A DNA stretch of 64,000 nt from Trogon surrucura (lineage: Eukaryota; Chordata; Aves; Trogoniformes; Trogonidae): NCBI GenBank assembly GCA_020746105.1, contig CM036619.1:3745395-3809394 (forward strand), given 5' to 3'. The notes beneath the pieces were generated by a model. It was not told the DNA's origin. It did no database searches and saw only the letters and a program-made list of their open reading frames with translations. This document shows, in pieces, positions 45,041 to 57,838 of the stretch. Position 1 is the first letter of the stretch. Every line of letters starts with the position of its first letter. A program made the translations under genes and the position numbers.

Positions 45041-46939
45041 AAAAAAAGCATGGATGTATCCTCTACCCTGTGAAGCTTGTTAATCAAAAAATTGGATTGA
45101 CCCCCTCCAAACATACACAATAAGATGTTAATGTTGGAGTATTAATGACGCGGTGCCCCAGATGCATGCTGAGGTGTTGAAGAATGTGAGTCCTTGCAAT
45201 CAATGTTTGCCTGCAGGAGGAGGAATATGTCTGAGACTTAATCTTCTGATTACCTATAAACCCTATACAAAGGAACGTTTGTTAAATGTTGTAAATCACA
45301 TGTTCAACCCAGAATATATTTGTTTTATTCCAGGTATGAATAAGCCAAGTACATATCAGGTTGGAAATTCATCACTATCCTCTCAGGAAAAGAGTGCCAC
45401 CCCACAACTGCTGGATATAGAACAGCAACTATGTAAATTCCACTACACATCATTGGGACAAAAAATTTCCATGAACTGGGCCTTGAAATTGTATGAATAT
45501 AGGTTATTTCTAATGGCTAGACCTGACACTCTGCTGAGAACTCTGCTTTACTGAGCAAAAATAGGAAAAAGATCCATTTTACCTGGAAATTTCAGTATCT
45601 TCTGGCTTTTGGTAAACAAGATTGTAATCAGACACTGAGAGCTCTCACCGAATGTTCCTTGTCTGCAACATATTTCTGTTCATTCTACCCCATTCTTCTC
45701 TCTACCCCTCGACATGAGGCCAAAGAAAACCAAGGCCTTGTGACAACCGCATTCATCCTGGTGTCTGGAAAAGTCCCAATCAGTTCAGATAGCAATCCCT
45801 ATCAGCTGAGAGAAAATGGAGGAGTTTACAGACTGAGTGTTTGTGGCAGGGATGTTTTCCTTCCCCTTGCTTGGATTCAGCTGATTAGATCAGAGTGCAA
45901 ACAGAAGAAAAGGAGCACATACAGCCTGACCTTGTCATCCTAAGCGATTGTGGCATTTCCAAGAATGTTCATCCCGCTCCAGCTCCTTGTTTCTAGCTGC
46001 TTTCTCTTTGTCTTGCAAAAGGTTTCTGCGACAGTAAACAAACAAGCAAAAAAATAAGAAATCCCATGGGACAATCCCCTCTAATAACCACAGTGCTCCC
46101 CAACAACCCTGTTTGCATTCTTAACACAATAGATAAGTATTTCACTGCCTAGCAGAAACATTCCTTGATGATTAAAAACCTATATTCATAGAGTGGCTAC
46201 AGCTTATAACCCTGCACCCAGCAAGTTAGAGAGCAGAGCTGAGATCATGGATCACAGCAAGGTTGTATGTCAGGCTCTGAGAGCAGTATCTGTGTCAAAA
46301 TAGCTTTCATGAAATCAAATATCGGATATTTGATTGCACCGAGATGAAAAGACTTGCTTATGTGGGGAAAGAAAAACAGAACAACAAGTTCTGGTCACCC
46401 TTCCAACTGTTTCTCGGTTTTCAGGGAATTAAGCTTTTCCCCAGCATCTTGCTTTAGCCACATTTCAAGTGAGTATCTTAAATACAGAGTTGTGGGATTC
46501 ATTAAATGCACGTCCTCTGTGACTCTCATGGATCACACAGAGCAATCCTGTGCCACAGAAATAATTCCCGTGTTTTACTGGAATTACTAGTTTGATTTCT
46601 CTTGTTGCTTACATAGCTAGAAATTTATATTCTGTGACTCTGTTCCTCCAGGGAAGAAACCTGAGTTCCTCAACATTGGTTTCTGGTGCCATTTGAAATG
46701 CCTCAGTGTATCATGCCTGACATTCATTTGCTGACTCAACACAGCACAGGTCTCCTGCAATTTCCATACTATAACTTCTAACAGATACCGAGGGCTTTTA
46801 AATTCTTTATAGATATTTCTGTGTAGGCATATCAATTCCATCCCAGATATGGATGAAGTTTTGAAAACTAAACTAACTCTAAAGCATTCTTTTCAGGTTA
46901 AAACAAAATAAAAAAAAAATACACTTTGCTGAGATACAC
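45041..46939. other. unique noncoding stretch
   Basis: No exon recognised. An open stretch of 133 codons at 45153-45554 is the longest outside CR1 on the forward strand after the 12-kb mark. It lacks a domain, composition bias or a convincing context and is treated as chance. A-run at about 46911-46920. Confidence 0.5.
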
Positions 46940-47054
46940 CTTCCTGTGTAACATCATCTGGGTGTTCCTGGTCTGGCAGGGGGATTGGACTAGATGATCT
47001 TTTGAGGTCCCTTCCAATCCCTAGCATAGTGTGATACTGTGATACTGTGATATG
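46940..47054 (+). repeat. CR1 3' end, about 115 bp, type II, with altered octamers
   Basis: 'gttcctggtctggcaggggg', 'attggactagatgatctttt', 'aggtcccttccaatccctag', then TGTGATAC, TGTGATAC, TGTGATAT at 47030-47053, in place of the usual TGTGATTC. Same UTR as the copy at 54408. Confidence 0.93.
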
Positions 47055-47631
47055 AGAGTAAAACATGGATAAACTGGAGAAGGACGATCTTTGCAGCCAT
47101 TCAGAAAATGCAAGGTCTAGTTAAGTTAGAATATGAAGAGTGTGTGAAAACAGTCAGCAAGTCACAACTTCATTCACAAGTTTTGATTTATCTTCTGTGT
47201 CCTCATCTACACACAAGAAGAAACTAAAATGAGGAGTTGGTCTAAACTGCAAAGAGAGAGAGATAATACACTCAGCACCTTAGTCCAGAGATAGCTTCCT
47301 GTTCAAATAGTTTGTCTAGAACAGAGTGACCTACTCATTGTCTTATTTTGTTTCTTCCTGAACAGAACGTTCACTGATATTGAGCTACAGGCAGCAGCAT
47401 GGACCAGAGCCATTTGGTGCAGCAGAAGCAGCGTTTGTAATCCCATCTTTGGTCCCACTTCCTTCCTTGTGCCTGAATTCTACTACCCTCACAGTAGTTG
47501 TTTGACCACCTGGTGCTTTAAACATCTGACTCAGGAGGTGCTTTGTGGTGGCAAAAAACAGTGCTCAATATTCTTCTCTAGTCCAAAATGTGTGTCATTC
47601 TGTCCTTCTATTTTAGTATTTAAAAAGTAGT
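47055..47631. other. unique noncoding spacer
   Basis: Nothing recognised between two CR1 copies that face tail to tail. Confidence 0.55.
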
Positions 47632-47893
47632 TCATAGAATCATAGAATCATAGAATCATAGAACAGTTCAGGTTGGAAAAGACCCTTGGGATCATCGAGT
47701 CCAACCATTAACCCTACACTACAACCACTAACCCTACACTACAAGCTCACCCCTAAACCATCTCACCCAACACGACATCTAAGTGACACTTAAACACATC
47801 CAGGGATGGTGACTCAACCACCTCCCCAGGCAGTCTGTTCCAGTGTCTGACCACTCTTTCTGTGAAGAATTTCTTCCTAATGTTCCTAATGTT
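47632..47893 (-). repeat. CR1 3' end, about 260 bp, type I with 20-bp repeats
   Basis: Four octamers (tagaatca) then 'ggttggaaaagacccttggg', two 20-bp repeat units at 47704-47743, and 'taaaccatctcacccaacac' through 'tgaccactctttctgtgaag'. It ends in a small duplication, 'cctaatgttcctaatgtt'. Very similar to the copy at 58411, so both come from one recent source. Confidence 0.96.
47704..47743 (-). repeat. CR1 minisatellite, two units of 20 bp
   Basis: 'accattaaccctacactaca' followed by 'accactaaccctacactaca', in the 3' UTR of a type I CR1. The sister element at 58411 carries three units. Confidence 0.92.
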
Positions 47894-48106
47894 ACAGAGT
47901 TTATCCTAAACTGATCAGCTCAATTTTGTCTATATCTTTACAAGTGTTTGTAAGAAAAACAACACTCATCCAACAACAACTATTAGGCTTTTGGCTCTCT
48001 CAGTGTCAACATCAGGACTCACTGCCTCACTGTCTCATTTATACTACAGGACAAGCTGGTCCTCTGTGTCTGATAGTCGTTTAGGTCATTAAGACAATCT
48101 CTTAAG

Positions 48107-48225
48107 ATCATAGAAACACAGAATGCATTGGGCTGGAAGCGACCTTTAAAGGTCATCCAGTCCAACCTCCCTGCAGTGAGCAGGGACATCTGTAACTAGA
48201 GCAGGTTACTCAGAGATGCATCCAT
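48107..48225 (-). repeat. CR1 3' end, about 120 bp, type V
   Basis: 'atcatagaaacacagaatgc', 'gacctttaaaggtcatccag', 'tccctgcagtgagcagggac', 'agcaggttactcagagatgc'. Similarity is lost after about 48225. Confidence 0.88.
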
Positions 48226-51200
48226 ATACATCGAATGAGGCTCTGTGTCGATATATTGGATGAGAAAGTTTCTTTCAGTGTGGTCATCCTCAAGGTGGAA
48301 ATACGAAAACAAAATGAAAGGGTGTAGGATGTATAATATAGTGTTGCCTTCTCAGTTTAAGAGAGAGGGAGAAAGATTACTTGCGGAAATGGGTTGAAAG
48401 AGAAAGAGTCAGGTGCAAAGAAGGACTTGCATATGTCAAAAAATTTCTCGGAGCACAACTGAGACACGGTAAGGACCAGGTCACTTGCTAAATTCAGTGA
48501 TGGCTGCTTCATTTTTAAAACACGCTCAAATGTAAACCTCATGCTCGTCAACCAGCTTTGTATTACAGCGCTCCCCCAGGCTTCCATCTGAGCTTTCCTG
48601 TTACTTCATGGACTTAAACCCCGTATTGCCCACTCCAGAAGGGCAGGTAGCAGCCAAGGCAGGAAATGCTGTGTTTTCTTCCCTTTGAATCCCTCTCTCT
48701 TTGGAGGATTTTCCACAGCACTCTATAGTTAGTGTTCTGTAGGCTCGGTGTTGTAGTCTGTGGTAAGACCACTCCCCTGAAAACTAGTCTTCATCCTGAC
48801 AATATCATCTATTTGCTCTTCTAGCTGAGTCTTGATTGTTTAAATGCTCCCCCACTGAGCATACAATGCATAAAGTCATAATTCAGATGTTAATCAAGCT
48901 CAAGGACATAAATGGAAATAATTGGACAGACTTAAGTATCTAGTTTTTGTGATTGATGTACTGAGTGCAGGGCTGGGAGACCTGGGCTGCGTTCCTGAAA
49001 TTACTTAGAGCTTTAACTCCCTGCTCTCCACTGATGTTAAAAGGAGATTTATTTCTCAGGGAGTCCTGAGCAGAGAGCCCTGGAAATGCTGCTGTCCCCT
49101 CTGTCGTACCTGAGCTCCTCCACCTGGACAACCAAACAAACCAAAAAATCCCACCTCAAATGGTTTGTCTGATGCTTAGATTTACTTTTTTTTTCTTTCT
49201 TCTCATCACAAATAGTGATTTAATTGTCTCAGAAGTATTCCACATTTACAGCAACATGCTTTAGTAAGATTTGTACTCTGGTACTTGATCACCAGGGACT
49301 GATACTGCAAGGGTTTCACATTCAACATCGTGATTTATGAATTTCTGATGAGACAAGGGTCACCTGTGGCATTTCTGCTCCGTAATTACGTGTGCAAATT
49401 GTAAAAGTGCACCCAATCAAAGAAAGGTAAGCCCCGCTTAAAATTCCTTGTTCTTGGATTTTTTTACCAGTTAAACTGGAATATGAACTGAAAGTGACAT
49501 CAGCTCATAGTGAATGGGTTCAACGCTTCCAGATAATACTTATACAACATTTACCACATTATTTTCCCTGAGGCACTCTCCAATGATCCATGACTTTATA
49601 ATGTATGTAAAGTGGTTTGAACACATACACAGAGCAGACTACTATTGCTGCCTTGTTATTAAATTTGGGTTATTATTACCATAAGTGCTTGTATTAGTAT
49701 TATTAGTAGTAGATGATAGGGCTTATTATGGAAAAAATTGTTACAAGTTTTAGTAATTGTTAAAAATGCTCCCATAAGATAGTTTGTTCATCTGTCTATT
49801 CATCCTAGGTCACATAATGTTCCAAGTCATCAGCAGGTTTGAGACTTTGTTTTCTGTGAGGGAAAAAAAAAAAAAGATTTGCTTATTTACAGTTTGGTAA
49901 ATAATAAAGATACTGAGGTGTTACAGCAAAGCTTAATCAACTATAGACATTAAACTTTCTCCTGTACATACATACCTTTGCATTTTTATTCTCCTGTAGA
50001 GCTGGAAAATAACACTTTTAGATATTTTCAGAGGAAGAGGGACGTCAGACAAGATGTAAGAGGTGATTTAGGTCCAAAACTTTCTTACAGTGAATAAACC
50101 CATATCTAAAGTTTCATTTTAATGGTGTCAGTTCCCATTTCTCACCACCATTTAATTCCTAATGTTATTCAACTTGTCACCACTATGCTCCCAATTTTTT
50201 TTTTTTTTTCATCTTTGTGTTTTTATACCAAGCATGGAAATATAAGTTTGTTTCAGAGATTGCTTGTCACTTGTCTTACTGAGAACAATCTCTCCATTGC
50301 TGTGCTTGATTACTTCTGATGACACTTGGTCTGGAGTGAAGCAACACCACTAACATCCATCGCAGGATACAAGATTTATATTTGTCCAGGATCATGAGTT
50401 AAGAGTGATATTGGTAATCGATATGAAACTGCCAAGAGATACTCAGCCTTGGTAGAGTAGCCTTGGCCTATCAAAGATGTCCTGAGAGTGATAGATCAGT
50501 TTATACTAGTAGAGTTGCATCTACCTATGCCTTGGTAAAGAAAATTATATTACTGTATTAATTAATGTAATCATAAGAAAACAACAAGAAAAAATCTTTT
50601 TATTTGTCATGGCATTCATTCAAGAAATTACCAGTTAGGCATTTGCCTGATTCATGTTTAAATGTGGACTGGAAGAGGGATGCTTTCCTGAATCAATTTG
50701 TATCTCCACTGTTCAAAGAAATTAGAGTTGTTTCTGCTTCATCGCCTCTAGGGCCAAGAAAGCAAGGGGCAGAAACAGACCCACTCAATTTATGGATGTC
50801 GCATTTCCGTTAAAAAGCCCCATAAATCTATCACATCTGGGAAAGAACAAAACACCTCCTCTTGTATCTCACTGCATACCTTACCTGAATTTTCAAACTC
50901 CTACTAGCTAAGGTCTCTGTGCAACACTGCATTTTGCATCATGAGTATTCATGGATGCTTCATCACAGGAGAGCAGTGGTCATCTCGCAGACCCCTACAA
51001 GGGTCCTTGTGGATATTCTCCGATAACCTTGCGGCACTCTGATGATTTCTTCAGACACAAATGACTCCCAAAGAGTGTTGTAGTAGAGAATGACAGAAGC
51101 ATTTTCCACGTGGAAGTGTCTAACGTCTATCTCTTCTTGTGCAGTCCTAGGGAGTTTAGCTCAGCAGACATGTAAAGCCTGATTTCCAAAATTACACTCC

Positions 51201-51472
51201 AGTTCACTGATCTCAGCGCTGCTATTGTGTTTTGTAGAAAAAGTGAAAAGAAAAGCAGGAGAATATGAAACTGGAACAGGGAAGAACTGAGCCTTCCTGC
51301 TTTTTCCTATGTGAATTTTACCAACTCTTTCTTTGTTGTTTATTTTCTCATTCAAGTTTGTACATTATCTTTCACATAATATCATAGAGCATTTTTTGAT
51401 GCATATTAGTTTGGATGTAAAGTTCTGTCTTGATCTTGCAAATTAGTAGTAATTAAGAGAAAGCAAAGGATG
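48226..51472. other. unique AT-rich noncoding stretch
   Basis: No gene recognised. A-run at 49863-49876, T-run at 50197-50210. Trinucleotide-like AGT/ATT patch at about 49690-49715. Confidence 0.55.
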
Positions 51473-51512
51473 TTCTGTGATTCTGTGATTCTGTGATTCT
51501 GTGATTCTGTGA
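51473..51512 (+). repeat. naked CR1 octamer array (TTCTGTGA)x5
   Basis: Five exact TTCTGTGA units with no CR1 body upstream (flank 'agagaaagcaaaggatg'). The unit is the type II form. Exact identity of the units suggests recent origin or ongoing slippage. Confidence 0.85.
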
Positions 51513-51546
51513 AATAGAAAATGAAAGAGAAATTAAGAGGTAGAAT

Positions 51547-51610
51547 AAAAGGAAGGGGAGGAGGGGGAGGAAAAGGAAGAGAAGAAGACAGGAAGGCAGG
51601 AAGGAAAGAA
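51547..51610 (+). repeat. purine-rich tract
   Basis: GGA/GAA-rich run of about 64 bp with only two pyrimidines (C at about 51589 and 51597), including 'ggaaggggaggagggggagg'. It lies 35 bp after the octamer array. Confidence 0.85.
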
Positions 51611-54407
51611 CTTTCATAATGTAGTTCTTCAGTAATTTACCTCCAAAATTATCTTTCCTTCCAAAATCTACTAAAACATTACTACTCTAAAACAACACTA
51701 AACCCAGATGCTTCTATTGGAGTCAAACAAAAAGGTTTTGTGAAACCAGAGAGCTCATTTTGTGAAACTACCAAACAGCAAAGTCTTTTCTTTTCATAGC
51801 TCTATTTCAATGTTTCTCCCCCTTCTCCTGTATTTTCAGCTCATCTGGGGAATTAAAAACATCTGTACTCACTGAAGTATATGAAATTTGTTGAGATGCC
51901 TAAGCAGAATAATAAGGGTCTATAAGTCAGCCTTCTTTTTAAGTCTTACCTCTCAATATAGAGTCTGTAAATTGAAATGTCAGAGGTATCTGAAAATATT
52001 CACAGCTAAGGCCTGGGAAAGTGTTCATTTTTACTCCAAGTGCAAGAGGATTCCATTTTACCTTAATATAACTGGAGCGTGTATTACCGTCCAGGTGCTG
52101 GGCTTTGTTTCAGCAAATCTCAGCCATCTAGAAGAAACATTTCACGGTGCCTCCATCACTACATGATGAATTTTAGGAATGCTTTACGCTTCTATAGAAC
52201 TGTGTCTGCGGAAAGTAAAACAATACTCTCTGGCCTGTTTTAATTTCCCTTCCCCATTTGTATGGCTGATACATGCCTACCATGTCACTTTAGAAAGTGC
52301 TGTATTTTCTGCCCCACTGCCATTTTAACATTCTTAATCCCAGCAAAATCAATGACTGTCCAACAGACTACATCAGAGAGAACTTGAAACCCCTATTTGT
52401 TTGTTATAAACCAACAGTCTGGAAATTATGAGAGCTACAAATAAGGATTGATGTGCTGTGCAGTCTGGCACAAAAAGAAAAATGGCCTTGTATTGGTAAG
52501 GCGAAAATGTGGAATGAAACAGAGCAGCAGAGGAGACACTTTTCAGAGAACTAGGACTGATAATATTGTATCCCTAACACCTTCTTGCATTGGTTTGGAG
52601 CTCTAGCTATTCAAAATTTTGCCAGTGAGATTTTATGACGTAATTCTTCTTCTTCTAATTATCCACAAGTACTAAAAAAACATGAGAGAAAGTTTCTGGT
52701 TTAGTAAAATATGTTTACTTTACTAAAACAAACAGGTTAGTTCAATTTTAGTTCTTACAGGAAGAGGTTTCTAATCTTTATCTGTCTCTCATGTTCCTGT
52801 CTGATCTATCATAGGAAAACAGGTTTTCTTGTGAGTTTTCTAGAAACAGGACTATCTCTATCCTTCCATATCCCTTCCATATCCCTATCCATAGAATCAC
52901 TGTGTTGTGTTCATGAACTACTTATTTAAAGTATAATTTGTCCTTAAAAATACAGAAGATTTCAACAATGCAATGACTTCTTGTGTCAGTAGTCAAGGTT
53001 GAGCTCCAGACCTCAGATTTTGGATGTTCTAGATTCTCACAGCAAGGCTGGACCTCCAGAAGCAATAATTTTCCACGACATTTTTCCTTGTTTCTCATGT
53101 TTCACCCATTCTTGAGGTACCAGTAGAAAGACTAGTCTTTGGTATCTTTTTTTGCCACACTGTGTCTGTCAGAAATATTTGAAGGAAAATGAGAATAAAA
53201 AAGAGAACGATATACTCTCTTTTATTCTAATTCACTTGAAGATGAAGAAAGAGTTCTTAATATGGGGAAAAAACCCCATGAATTTATAATAATGATCTTT
53301 TCCAGATGAAATCGGGTTAGGAAGAGCGTTGTAGCTGTCAAACATGGAAGCCCTGGTGCTAAGGACTCTGGGATGCTCAAGTACTCAGCTGTGAAAGCTG
53401 CAAAGGTGAAGAGAGGGAGAGCTGGTCATGGAGACCTCATTTCTGTGCTGGAGGTGAGGGGAAGGGTATTTAGTATTTAACGTTTTACTAGCTAATACAT
53501 AGAAATCTAAGAGTAGTATTATATATACAACAGGTATCTCATTTTCATAGATTTATCATCCATGTGTACTTTAACAGTATGTTTCGGTCTCCTCAGAATT
53601 TCAGACAACCAGATCTGGGGCTGGAAAACCCCTTTATGTAGCAATGACAAAATACAGTGAGGGATTTCAAATCCACTTTAAAATGTTCTGCATGGACAAT
53701 ACTCGTCCTCTATAGCCTTGTTTTGCGAGATTATAGCAAGCACCTGGAAATAATGCCATGCCAGTTTTGACTTTTAACCACATTCTTATGTTTAAATCAC
53801 ACACTCACACACACATACCATAGGGCATGAGGCCATGAATCTTGTTTAGTGGGTGGTTATAGCTGTATGTAAAGAGTGGAGATTAAATTAAGCATTGCAG
53901 GAAGGTAGTGCATCTTTTCTGGGCAATTACACATACCTTGTATAATCTAATGAGCTGTTACTGGGCCCTAATGGAACATTTAAAGAGAGTTATTGTATTT
54001 TTTCACAGTTTGCTGGATTGGAGAAGTTAATTGATTTACCAGGGAGAATGCCTCTCCCTTTCCCTAGACCCCCACCTTCTTTTAAAAAATGTACAGAAAT
54101 AGAAAAAGAAAGGAGAAAGACTAGAATAGGTAGCAACTGGGTACAACATTGTGGGGAAAAAAAAAAAAAAAATCAATTCTACAATATCTTCCCAAATGGG
54201 AATCCACAGTGATAATAGTAATACTCAGCTCTGCAACAGCTCTGCATATCCATAGATTCCAAAGTGCTTTGCAAGGAACATACAGAGCATTTCCTTCATT
54301 CACTCTGTCATTAAAAAATGTACATCAGGCCACTGTAATATTCAACTACACTACTACTGGAGGACTTATTTAACTCCCAGAGTACTTTCAAGCAGTAGTT
54401 AAAGTAA
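51611..54407. other. unique noncoding stretch
   Basis: No exon recognised. An 11-bp tandem (ccttccatatc) occupies 52862-52883. A-run at 54157-54171. A segment at about 54240-54280, 'ttccaaagtgctttgcaagg', resembles ancient amniote SINE-type sequence but is too short to call. Confidence 0.5.
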
Positions 54408-54704
54408 GCAGGCTCTTCTTGGTGACAACCACTGATAGGACAAGGGATAATGGGCTGAAACTGGAACATAAGAGGTTCCGCTTAAACTCGAGAAGAAACT
54501 TCTTCTCAGTGAGGGTGACGGAACACTGGAACGGGCTGCCCAGGGAGGTTGTGGAGTCTCCTTCTCTGGAGACATTAAAGACCCGCCTGGACACATTCCT
54601 ATGTAGCATTATCGAGGCGTTCCTGCTCTGGCAGGGGGATTGGACTTGATGATCTTTCGAGGTCCCTTCCAATCCCTGACATTCTGTGATTCTGTGATTC
54701 TGTG
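54408..54704 (+). repeat. CR1 3' end, about 300 bp, type II
   Basis: 'gcaggctcttcttggtgaca', 'ctgaaactggaacataagag', 'gtgagggtgacggaacactg', 'gttgtggagtctccttctct', 'gcaggggggattgg'-like UTR and three exact ATTCTGTG units at the end. The final part of the ORF2 frame is still open from about 54419 to 54649. A young-looking copy. Confidence 0.96.
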
Positions 54705-56974
54705 AAGAAGTTATGGAATTATATTTTCCCAATTATTTTGTGCATCATGTGTAAAAAACACGTGAATTAATATTTTTCTGTGAGCAGGATTTGACCTACA
54801 ATAAAGACCGCCATTGGCTTTCAGTAACCCCTCAGACCACAGATTAATTGCACACTGTTTAATTAGGTGTAAACATTTTTTTCTGAGCTCAGTGGAGGGA
54901 ACAAGATTTGAACTCTCATGTGGAAACAGGCAAACATAATTTCCCCATACCGTACTCTATCTTTGCCATAGGTAAAACTGCTCCATTTCTGCGAAACTTC
55001 ATCAGGATGATAATTTCAGGCTAGTATTTTCTGTAGTGGCTTCTGAACATGTTATCCAGATGTGGCTCAGGGCCTGAGACTGAAGTCATGCTCTCTTAGC
55101 ACAGATAACGCAAACCAGTGTGGTGTCATTATGTTTCTGCTCCTGTTTTGTCAACAAGTAAAGGAAGTCACAGTCAAAGTTATCAGCTAAATACTTTTTC
55201 TTTTTCTTGTATTTCTTTTCCTTGATAGTAATTCCATTAAATCAGTCAGACAAAGGCCAGCAGCAGAGAGATGTGAAAGGTTTCAGACTGCTGCACAGAT
55301 GAACTCTCAGCTACTGAAATGCAAAGAACAGTTGGGATCACTCCAGACTGGTGTTAGTGGCTCTACAGAGAAACGCCTCCTGGAGAGTCTGCCAGCACCT
55401 CAAAGCAAGTCCAGAAAACAGAAAGTGGACACCAGTGACAGATACATTCTTTAGAAAAATGCTGTCGCTGAGAAGCACTGAATGTCAGAGTTAGAAAGCA
55501 GCAGGTGAAGTGAGTCATTTCTTCCCTGTTTCTTTTCACTGTGTAGGTTAAAGCAAAGAGGCGTTTCTGGTGAGACGCTTTAGAGGTTGAAATGTTGGGC
55601 TTGGAGTAACTTTTCTCTTCATAGGAGGCAGAATGAGAACTGGTTTTTGGGAGGTAGGAGAGTATCTTTACATCTGTCCTGATAGGATCCTTTAATTTTG
55701 CTACTTCCCTTTCCACATCATTGAATTCTCATAAGAAATTGTGGAGATCATTAAATTACAGGACATTACCATTTCCCACAGGAAATCATAATCCTACCTA
55801 TAATAATGTAGCCTGTCTTGGTGCATTTTGAACTTGTATTTTAGTTTGCTGGTAACTTTATCTAACTTTGTCATTTGGCAAACATTTCTCTTACAAAATA
55901 TCCTTCAATAATCCCAGCTTTATTTTTTTAATCTAAAGCTCTGTGGTCTTTACGTATTGAATCCTGGTTTTGATTTGATGGTTTATGTATATGGATTAAT
56001 TTGAGTGTGACACCGCAAGGTTTGCTTTCACATTTCTGTTTATTGCAGGCTGGCTGGGATCGAGGGACACCAATGATCATGCTTCTCATGTTCTCTTGAC
56101 ATCCATCCTTCCACACTCCCTGGAAATAACAGGAAAAAGATACAGAAAGGAGAAAACACTGTGACATAAGTGTAAAGGAACCATGGAAGAGATAGACTGA
56201 AAAGAATAAAACTGAATAGATCAAAGAGAAGATTAAACCAAATAATTTATGATACACAGGACAAATGGAGAATATCAGACTGGAATTGATGATGAAGGGA
56301 ATGGTTAGCTGAGCTGACAGATGAAGCTGAGGCAGAATAGAAGTGGAACCAGTTTTGGAAAGAATGAGTTGCACAAGACATGTTCAACAGGAGTTGCTGT
56401 ATGAGGGTAAAATAATGTCTGGTAGGACAGAAGAGACTAAACCAGCTAAATAAAAGGTGAAGGATGCTAGGAAAGCAGGTGAATGAAAAATTGATGAAAT
56501 TGAATGGAAAGGGGAAAAAAAATGAAATGAGTAGGTAGACAGATTAAGCATTGATATGGAAATAGGATTTTGTTTTAGCAGGAGAATGTGAGAGACACAA
56601 GGAACTGAGCCAGGGAGTAGGAGTCAGGAGTGGTTAACAAAAAAGGCCAGCTAAGAAAACTGTCCAAGCAAAGCTGAAATTGAAGAGCAGAATTTTTCAA
56701 GGACAAGTGGTAAGTGGAGACAGATGCAAATGAGACTCATGGGATTTGCAGCCATTGAGACCTGTACCCTTTCACGGTTAAGAAGGGACAGCAGGGAGTT
56801 CAGTGGCATGCTTTCCTCTCTGGTCAGATCTGTGAAAGTGTCTCACCCAACTTGTGTGTTGCTTCCTTATGCTGACAACTAGATCCTTCCATCTGCTAGT
56901 ACAAATGGCAGGGACTGGTGCATTATCTGTGAAGACAAAGGAGGAAGGACCAGGGAGGTGCATGACAGGTGGTC
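54705..56974. other. unique stretch with a possible reverse-strand terminal exon
   Basis: No recognised gene. The reverse strand at 55928-56119 forms an open stretch preceded by a good polypyrimidine-AG acceptor and followed at once by AATAAA. See findings. Purine-rich 56395-56620. Otherwise nothing. Confidence 0.45.
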
Positions 56975-57838
56975 CATATGTTTGAGGGTAGGGATACCAT
57001 TCAGAGGGACCTCAACAGGCTGGAGACGTGGGCCCAGGCCAACCTCATGAAGTTCAACAAGACCATGTGCCAGGTCCTCCATCTGGGTCAGGGCAATCCC
57101 AAGCACTGAAATAGGCTGGGCACTGATTGGCTTGAGAGCAGCCCTGAAGAAAAGGACTTGGGGGTGCCAGTGGACGAGAATCTCAACATGAGCCGTCAGT
57201 GGGCACTTGCAGCCCAGAAAACCAATAGTGTCCTGGGCTGCATCAAGAGGTGCATGGCCAGCAGGGCGAGGGAGGTGATTCTCCCCCTCTACTCCACTCT
57301 TGTGAGATCCCACCTGGGGTACTGCGTCCAGTTCTGGAGCCCACAGCACAAGAAGGATATGGACACGCTGGAGTGTGTCCAGAGAAGGGCCACGAGGATG
57401 ATCGAGGGCTAGAGCACCTCTCCTATGAAGACAGACTGAGAGAGTTGGGGTCGTTCAGTCTGCAGAAAAGAAGGCTCCAAGGAGACCTTATTGTGGCCTT
57501 CCAGTATCTCAAAGGGGCTACAAGAAAGCTGGCAAGGGGTTTTTTAGGATGTCAGGCAGTGATAGGACTAGGAATGGGTTGAAGCAAGAGATGGGTTGGT
57601 TCAGACTGGACCTTAGGAAGAAGTTCTTCCCCATGAGGGTGGTGAGACCCTGGCACAGGTTGCCCAGAGAGGTGGTGGAAACCCCATCCCTGGAAGTGTT
57701 CAAGGCCAGGCTGGATGGGGCTCTGAGCAGCCTGATCTAGTGGGGGATGTCCCTGCCCATGGCGGGGGGTTTGGAAGTAGATGGTCTTTAAGGTCTCTTC
57801 CAACCCTGACAATTCTGTGATTCTATGATTCTATGATT
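56975..57838 (+). repeat. CR1 LINE, 5'-truncated, type III, about 860 bp
   Basis: Starts just after the catalytic-box region with 'gggataccattcagagggac'. It runs through 'ctcatgaagttcaacaagac', 'ggacttgggggtgccagtgg', 'ctctactccactcttgtgag', 'atgaagacagactgagagag' and 'aggttgcccagagaggtggt' into the type III UTR (gatgtccctgcccatggcgg), and ends in ATTCTGTG ATTCTATG ATTCTATG. The ORF2 frame is open over 57158-57412 ('[11 protein letters not shown]' then stop TAG) and again at 57549-57740, in a different frame, so at least one frameshift separates them. Confidence 0.96.

Noticed and set aside
45153..45554. 133-codon forward open stretch
   Set aside because: The longest single open stretch outside CR1 on this strand, but no motif, signal peptide or conserved pattern is visible. 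It needs conservation evidence before being called a gene.
55363..55716. 117-codon reverse open stretch
   Set aside because: No domain recognised and no matching splice or polyadenylation context, unlike the neighbouring stretch at 55928.
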